Of a stretch of 8,863 nucleotides of DNA, positions 5,831 to 8,863 are shown in pieces; within the stretch, counting starts at the first letter, position 1, and every line of letters begins with the position of its first letter. The position numbers and the translations under genes were made by a program. The notes beneath the pieces were generated by a model, which ran no database searches, was not told the DNA's origin, and saw only the letters and a list, made by a program, of their open reading frames with translations. This stretch comes from JANPCX01 sp031431125 (lineage in GTDB: Bacteria > Pseudomonadota > Gammaproteobacteria > Burkholderiales > Burkholderiaceae_C), in assembly GCA_031431125.1 (NCBI GenBank), contig JANPCX010000044.1:1-8863 (forward strand), read 5' to 3'.

Positions 5831-6711
5831 GGCGTGATCTTGCGCGAGTGCTTGATGAAACAGCAGCCTTGCGGTGTCCAGGTTCCGATGCATATATCCT
5901 GGGGCACATCCACCAAGCCCAGGCGCTGGGCCTCGGATCGCACCGTTTGCGCCAAATATTGCGGATCGTCACTCCAGCCCAATCCGGTGTGCAAACTCTT
6001 CACCTGTGCGGCAGTGCCCTCACCCTCAACCAAGCCCAGCAGCAGTCGATCTTGTTCCTGCCATCCCCACCATCGCGCTTTGTTGGTAACGCTGCTTTCA
6101 AAAACACGGGCCACTTGGGCTCGTTGCCAGCCCCACGCCCACGCGGGAGTCAAAGCAGTGATTCTGAAACCCAATTGGCTGGCAGCCTGGTTCAAGGCGT
6201 TGCTGACCTGGGGCGACAGACCAAAACCCAATGCCAGCATGTCCCCTGGGTTGAAACTCACCCGCACATCCCACAAGGCTACCGGGTCATCCGGGCCTTC
6301 GTACCACTGCGCCAAACGGTGCCGCAGCAAGGCCGCCGCTTGGGCTTCGGAAACCAACACCCCGCCCGTCTGCGCCAGCATCACCGGCAACCACGTGGAC
6401 TCCAGAACCACCTCCACGCCACTATCCGGCGCACTGGGGTAGAGCTGCGCCAGCGCAGCGCTCAACGCCGCACCGGGCCATGACGAGGAGCCCCACGCAT
6501 CGGCTGGCAAATCCGCGCTGGCCTGCAGCAACATCGCCGTGCCCGCCGTGTTCTTGGCACCCTCAATATTCGCCACCGTCCAACGCTGCAGCGAGTGGCG
6601 CCCCACGCGCAGCACTTCGTCGCAAGAACGAGATGCTGTCAAACGAGCAAACAACGGCTGGAATAGTTGTTTCAAGGGCCGCACGGCGAATGAGGGGAAA
6701 GGGCTGATCAA
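5827..6711 (-). CDS. PilM/MshI-like protein, first gene of the pilus/secretion operon
   Basis: This 294-residue soluble protein resembles a group of Burkholderiales proteins encoded just before pilN-like genes. Recognisable stretches are VEVVLESTWLPVMLAQTG (about 99-116), AAALLRHRLAQWYEGPDDPVALWDVRVS (about 125-152) and FRITALTPAWAWGWQRA (about 182-198). It fits the PilM/GspL cytoplasmic role of recruiting the N/O pair. I see no clear nucleotide-binding signatures of true actin-fold PilM, so it may be a degenerate, non-ATP-binding scaffold. The start is uncertain: TTG at 6711 is used, GTG at 6684 is also in frame, and neither has a strong Shine-Dalgarno. The 49-base gap to the small HTH ORF upstream is the only non-overlapping junction near the operon, so the operon's promoter may lie around or inside that ORF. 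Confidence 0.75.
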   Translation of the reverse strand: MISPFPSFAVRPLKQLFQPLFARLTASRSCDEVLRVGRHSLQRWTVANIEGAKNTAGTAMLLQASADLPADAWGSSSWPGAALSAALAQLYPSAPDSGVEVVLESTWLPVMLAQTGGVLVSEAQAAALLRHRLAQWYEGPDDPVALWDVRVSFNPGDMLALGFGLSPQVSNALNQAASQLGFRITALTPAWAWGWQRAQVARVFESSVTNKARWWGWQEQDRLLLGLVEGEGTAAQVKSLHTGLGWSDDPQYLAQTVRSEAQRLGLVDVPQDICIGTWTPQGCCFIKHSRKITP

Positions 6712-6760
6712 AGGAATACCGAAACCCCCAGCGCAGGGCAGCAGACGGTGGCAAATTGTG

Positions 6761-7048
6761 TCAGGGTTTGGGCTGCCGACGCTGGGCTTCTACCCGTGAA
6801 ATCACCCGGCTCACCCGCGAGACAGACAGCCCCAACGTCTGCGCCGTCTCGGTCATGCGAATGCCCGACTGCGTGTAGGCCTGCCAAAGCGCTTCATCTC
6901 GGTTTTCGCAGGATTTCAGCCACTGCGCCAAAGTGCGCTCTATTCGACCTGCCCCTGCCTGGGGTGCAGCACGCCGCGTTGCCGTACTGCGCTGCGCCTG
7001 GGGCACCTCCACCGCCTGCGCCCTGGCCGGATCGGCCAACGCCTGCAT
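6761..7048 (-). CDS. Small helix-turn-helix protein, possibly the tail of a RAYT-type transposase
   Basis: The 95-residue ORF has an Ala/Arg-rich N-terminal part with no visible domain. A C-terminal helical region follows: ERTLAQWLKSCENRDEALWQAY (about 37-58), then a helix-turn-helix, MTETAQTLGLSVSRVSRVIS (about 65-84). This block resembles the DnaA-C-like/HTH tail of REP-associated tyrosine (Y1, RAYT) transposases, in which a similar RDEA...Y..GY...EIA..LGL..S.VSR.. pattern closes the protein. The catalytic HUH part is absent, and the frame upstream runs only through simple repeats to a stop at 7136-7138 with no earlier start codon. It could be a decayed transposase end or a stand-alone regulator for the operon 49 bases downstream. 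No Shine-Dalgarno precedes the ATG. The HTH reading is fairly sure, its role is not. Confidence 0.55.
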   Translation of the reverse strand: MQALADPARAQAVEVPQAQRSTATRRAAPQAGAGRIERTLAQWLKSCENRDEALWQAYTQSGIRMTETAQTLGLSVSRVSRVISRVEAQRRQPKP

Positions 7049-7068
7049 GCTGAGGTGATGCGTGACCC

Positions 7069-7127
7069 TGATGCGGATGTGCGGATGTGCGACTCGATGC
7101 GATGCGACTCCCCGATGGATGCGACTA
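7069..7127. repeat. Degenerate GATGCG-rich simple repeat tract
   Basis: The plus strand holds seven GATG units within about 55 bases. They are followed variously by CG, TGCG or GG, and GATGCGACT occurs twice (7101-7109 and 7118-7126) with a third near-copy ATGTGCGACT at 7085-7094. The tract ends at the sharp change to A+T-rich DNA. It may be a variable simple repeat or a junction product of past recombination. Confidence 0.6.
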
Positions 7128-7294
7128 AGTTTTGCTCAAATGACTCAACTTATTCGAGTCGACTCTAAAATTCAGCAAGATCAAATTTATCCAATCATTT
7201 GCTGGAAAATTTTAGACTTCTATTGCTGAAGGACTCTTATTTACTTTAGGCAAGCCAGATAAATTTTCCAATCAATTTCAGAAATTTATTAATC
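7128..7294. other. A+T-rich intergenic stretch before the methyltransferase gene
   Basis: No gene is seen here. A perfect 10-bp palindrome GAGTCGACTC lies at 7156-7165, and further GACTC copies occur at 7091, 7106, 7142 and 7161. A 10-bp inverted repeat pairs TGGAAAATTT (7203-7212) with AAATTTTCCA (7261-7270) across 48 bases. I could not pick a convincing sigma-70 promoter pair; the fkbM promoter is presumably within this A+T-rich stretch. Confidence 0.4.
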
Positions 7295-8122
7295 ATGAAA
7301 ACATACATTAAAAATTGCAAACACGGTCAATTTATTTTAATTCATGGCGATATGATTTCTGAGTATGTAAATTTACTAGGTGAATGGTGCGAAGGGGAAG
7401 TGAAGCTATTTAATTCCATACTATCCATAGATGCCAATGTCATAGAAGTTGGCTCAAATATTGGAATGCATACCATACCTTTGGCGAAGCAATTGAAAAA
7501 AGGCAAGGTATTCTGCCTTGAACCACAAAGAGTAGTGTATCAAATATTATGCGGAAATATATCTATTAATAATTTAACGAATGTTTACGCATTTAATAAA
7601 GGCTGTAGCAACCAAAATGGAAATATAAAAATTCAATCTGGCAGTTATGATAAACCGTGGAATTATGGTGCCTTTTCTCTTGAGTCCGGCTTCAGCACTG
7701 AAGAGGATTACTCTGAAGAAACAAGTTATGAAGAATTAGAACTTGTTTCCATTGATTCACTGGCAGTCATAAATGAATTAGACAGGGTTGATTTGTTAAA
7801 AATTGATGCCGAAGGATATGACGAGAATGTACTTGATGGCGCCAAAAATACAATACAGAAGCATCAACCATTTATTTTTATCGAAAATAATTCTGAAACC
7901 AAGTTCGATTCAATTAAGGATAAAATAATTTCATTTGGTTATACCCCGTACTGGTATTGCTCGGCGAGATTTAAAGCCGAAAATCATAACAAGGCATTTT
8001 GGAGCGTCCCCGGGTGTGACATCAATATGATTTGCGCTCCAAAGTCCAGGCCCCTAAAAACTGGGCTATTAGAAGTAGGTAAATTTTCTGATTTAAAAGA
8101 TAAAAAAATTCCGTTATATTAA
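7295..8122 (+). CDS. FkbM-family SAM-dependent methyltransferase
   Basis: The 275-residue protein is a full-length FkbM (Methyltransf_21) enzyme. The SAM-binding motif I is VIEVGSNIGMHT (49-60). LEPQR (75-79) supplies the acidic residue expected to hold the ribose. KIDAEGYDENVLDGA (169-183) is the conserved family core after strand 4, followed by FIFIENN (194-199). The start region, with GEWCEGEVKLF (29-39), and the C-terminal GYTPYWY and INMICAPKSRP stretches match an FkbM subgroup often found near glycan or surface-polysaccharide genes. These enzymes usually O-methylate sugars or secondary metabolites; the substrate here is not evident. The gene is markedly more A+T-rich than everything around it and has no functionally related neighbour, so transfer is likely. 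The ATG lacks a good Shine-Dalgarno, only an A+T-rich leader. Confidence 0.9.
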   Translation: MKTYIKNCKHGQFILIHGDMISEYVNLLGEWCEGEVKLFNSILSIDANVIEVGSNIGMHTIPLAKQLKKGKVFCLEPQRVVYQILCGNISINNLTNVYAFNKGCSNQNGNIKIQSGSYDKPWNYGAFSLESGFSTEEDYSEETSYEELELVSIDSLAVINELDRVDLLKIDAEGYDENVLDGAKNTIQKHQPFIFIENNSETKFDSIKDKIISFGYTPYWYCSARFKAENHNKAFWSVPGCDINMICAPKSRPLKTGLLEVGKFSDLKDKKIPLY

Positions 8123-8154
8123 AAGTTGCTTTGATAAAAAATGGCTGTAATTAG

Positions 8155-8544
8155 TGGCCCCTGCGTCAGAAACTGATGAATGGTGACGTGACGGCCAAGG
8201 CAATGGATTACACGCCCAAGCGGTGGACGGTATTGACCATTCACCTCAGCGATGCACGCATCCCGACTGACAACAACGCAGTAGAAAACGCGATCCGGCC
8301 ACTGGCGCTGGGGCGAAAGAACTGGCTGTTTGTGGGCAATCAGCAAGCTGGTGAGCGCGCGGCGGTGCTCATGACGCTGATCGAGTCGGCCAAACTCAGT
8401 GGGCATGAAGCGTGGGTTTATCTCAAAGACGTGCTCACCAAGCTGCCGACCTGGCCCAACAGCCGAATGCAAGAACTGCTGCCGCACCGCTGGGTGCCGC
8501 CCGAAACTTCCAGCGTACCGAACACTGCACCGGTCAACACCTGA
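8155..8544 (+). pseudogene. tnpC: IS66-family transposase TnpC, 3' fragment
   Basis: The frame is open from 8155 (after a stop at 8152-8154) to TGA at 8542-8544, about 129 residues against roughly 500 for complete TnpC. It begins inside the DDE domain: TAKAMDYTPKRW, then IPTDNNAVENAIRPLALGRKNW, which holds the catalytic Glu region, then FVGNQQAGERAAVLM. It ends with the IS66 C-terminal domain, LIESAKLSGHEAWVYLKDVLTKLPTWPNSRMQELLPHRW. The N-terminal zinc-finger and helix region and both catalytic Asp residues are absent, so it is not functional. The break at about 8155 coincides with the end of the A+T-rich fkbM block. An internal ATG at 8176 gives 122 residues but is not a natural start. Confidence 0.9.
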
Positions 8545-8557
8545 TCGTTGACGCGGT

Positions 8558-8582
8558 CAAGGTGGGTTTGCGCAACGCATAC
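8558..8582 (+). mobile_element. Candidate IS66 right-end inverted repeat
   Basis: Fourteen bases after the tnpC stop lies CAAGGTGGGTTTGCGCAACGCATAC. IS66-family elements are known to end in about 25-bp repeats whose outermost bases read GTAA on one strand; here the outer end reads GTAT(G). The position and general composition fit, and the ORF6N-like frame becomes recognisable just outside it. The partner left end is missing, so the call rests on position and partial resemblance. Confidence 0.4.
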
Positions 8583-8770
8583 GCAATACGCGCAACCAGC
8601 TCAAACAGGTGTTTGACGCGCTGCGTGAATTGATGACACCGCCTGAACCACCACCGCCTCCCAAGCGGCCCATCGGGTTTGTTCATCCTGACGACAAGGG
8701 CAGTAAGAGCACCTCCGCTAAACGCAGGTGTGATTTCTCGCCCTCCCATCGCCCAAAGCAAGCAGCCTGA
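8583..8770 (+). pseudogene. ORF6N-domain protein, C-terminal remnant
   Basis: After the candidate IS66 end the frame reads NTRNQLKQVFDALRELMTPPEPP and then PKRPIGFVHPDDKG, ending at TGA 8768-8770. The QVFDALRELM-PPEP-KRPIGF arrangement is the usual closing segment of ORF6N-domain (KilA-N-related, often phage-borne) proteins, following their coiled-coil region. The N-terminal ORF6N domain is missing, and no start codon with a Shine-Dalgarno lies before the conserved part. This fits a host gene cut by the IS66 insertion, with the 5' part lost together with most of the element. About 61 codons remain. The assignment is by remembered pattern, moderately sure. Confidence 0.6.
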
Positions 8771-8863
8771 ACTTACTTGTCGCCGCACAGGTCACTGGCG
8801 GTTATGACGCGAATTCGATGTGCGTCAATTTCCCCGCGCTGCTTTTGCTCGTTGTTTTCATTT
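8771..8863. other. Right-edge stretch with no assignable gene
   Basis: I see no complete gene. On the minus strand a frame starting at ATG 8861-8859 gives only 19 residues before a stop, without similarity that I recognise. The stretch may belong to a feature continuing past the window edge. Confidence 0.3.

Noticed and set aside
4533..5972. A 479-residue open frame on the minus strand
   Set aside because: Its C-terminal 221 residues are the PilO-like protein. The remainder is a shadow of the PilN-like and PilM-like genes; the ATGA overlap at 5198 fixes the true start.
5848..6483. Long plus-strand open frames opposite the PilM-like gene
   Set aside because: They lie antisense to a gene with convincing protein similarity and read as low-complexity, Arg/Pro/Ser/His-rich shadows typical of high-G+C DNA.
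7203..7270. A 10-bp inverted repeat (TGGAAAATTT / AAATTTTCCA) 48 bases apart as possible IS ends
   Set aside because: The arms are simple A/T-rich sequence that could arise by chance in this stretch. There is no transposase between them and no target duplication seen.
8119..8487. A minus-strand frame opposite the IS66 fragment
   Set aside because: It is antisense to a clear IS66 TnpC C-terminal domain and has no similarity of its own.
1..8863. CRISPR arrays, tRNA or rRNA genes, and toxin-antitoxin or known defence modules
   Set aside because: I saw no spaced direct repeats of CRISPR size, no tRNA-like cloverleaf or rRNA sequence, and no recognisable defence gene set.

Overview
The window looks like part of a chromosome from a G+C-rich betaproteobacterium, most likely of the Burkholderiales (Comamonadaceae-like). 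I base this on the G+C-rich codon use and on the resemblance of the pilus/secretion genes to the locus seen in that group. The taxonomic guess comes from protein patterns I recognise, not from a search.

Layout: (1) About 1-141 is the left end of an IS21-family insertion sequence, whose transposase gene istA reads leftward out of the window. It appears to have landed inside a small gene for a bacterial AP2-like DNA-binding protein (about 142-354), which is cut off. (2) About 401-6711, all on the minus strand, is a compact eight-gene operon for a type IV pilus / type II secretion-like machine. In transcription order it encodes a degenerate PilM-like actin-fold protein, PilN-like and PilO-like inner-membrane proteins, a PilP/GspC-like proline-rich protein, a lipoprotein secretin (GspD/MshL type), two GspG-like pseudopilins and a third pseudopilin with Gly instead of Glu at mature position 5. 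All seven junctions overlap (ATGA, GTGA or TGATG), so the whole operon is probably translationally coupled. PilM/N/O/P form the inner-membrane alignment platform, the secretin forms the outer-membrane pore, and the pseudopilins form a short pilus or piston. No assembly ATPase, platform protein (GspF/PilC) or prepilin peptidase is present here. (3) 6761-7048 holds a small helix-turn-helix ORF, which may be the tail of a REP-associated (RAYT-type) transposase. It is followed by a degenerate GATGCG-rich repeat tract ending near 7127.

(4) At about 7128 the base composition changes abruptly to A+T-rich. A complete FkbM-family methyltransferase gene (7295-8122, plus strand) lies in this block and looks horizontally acquired. 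(5) At about 8155 the sequence returns to high G+C with the 3' fragment of an IS66-family transposase. A candidate IS66 right end near 8558-8582 abuts the C-terminal remnant of an ORF6N-domain (phage-type) protein that ends at 8770. The last 90 bases show nothing I can assign.

Overall, a tightly organised, apparently intact pilus/secretion operon is flanked on both sides by mobile-element scars. I did not find a clearly undescribed defence or other novel system. The points most worth a second look are the E5-less pseudopilin with its long basic leader, the 12-bp in-frame tandem repeats in two export-signal n-regions, the absence of motor genes, and the fkbM island.
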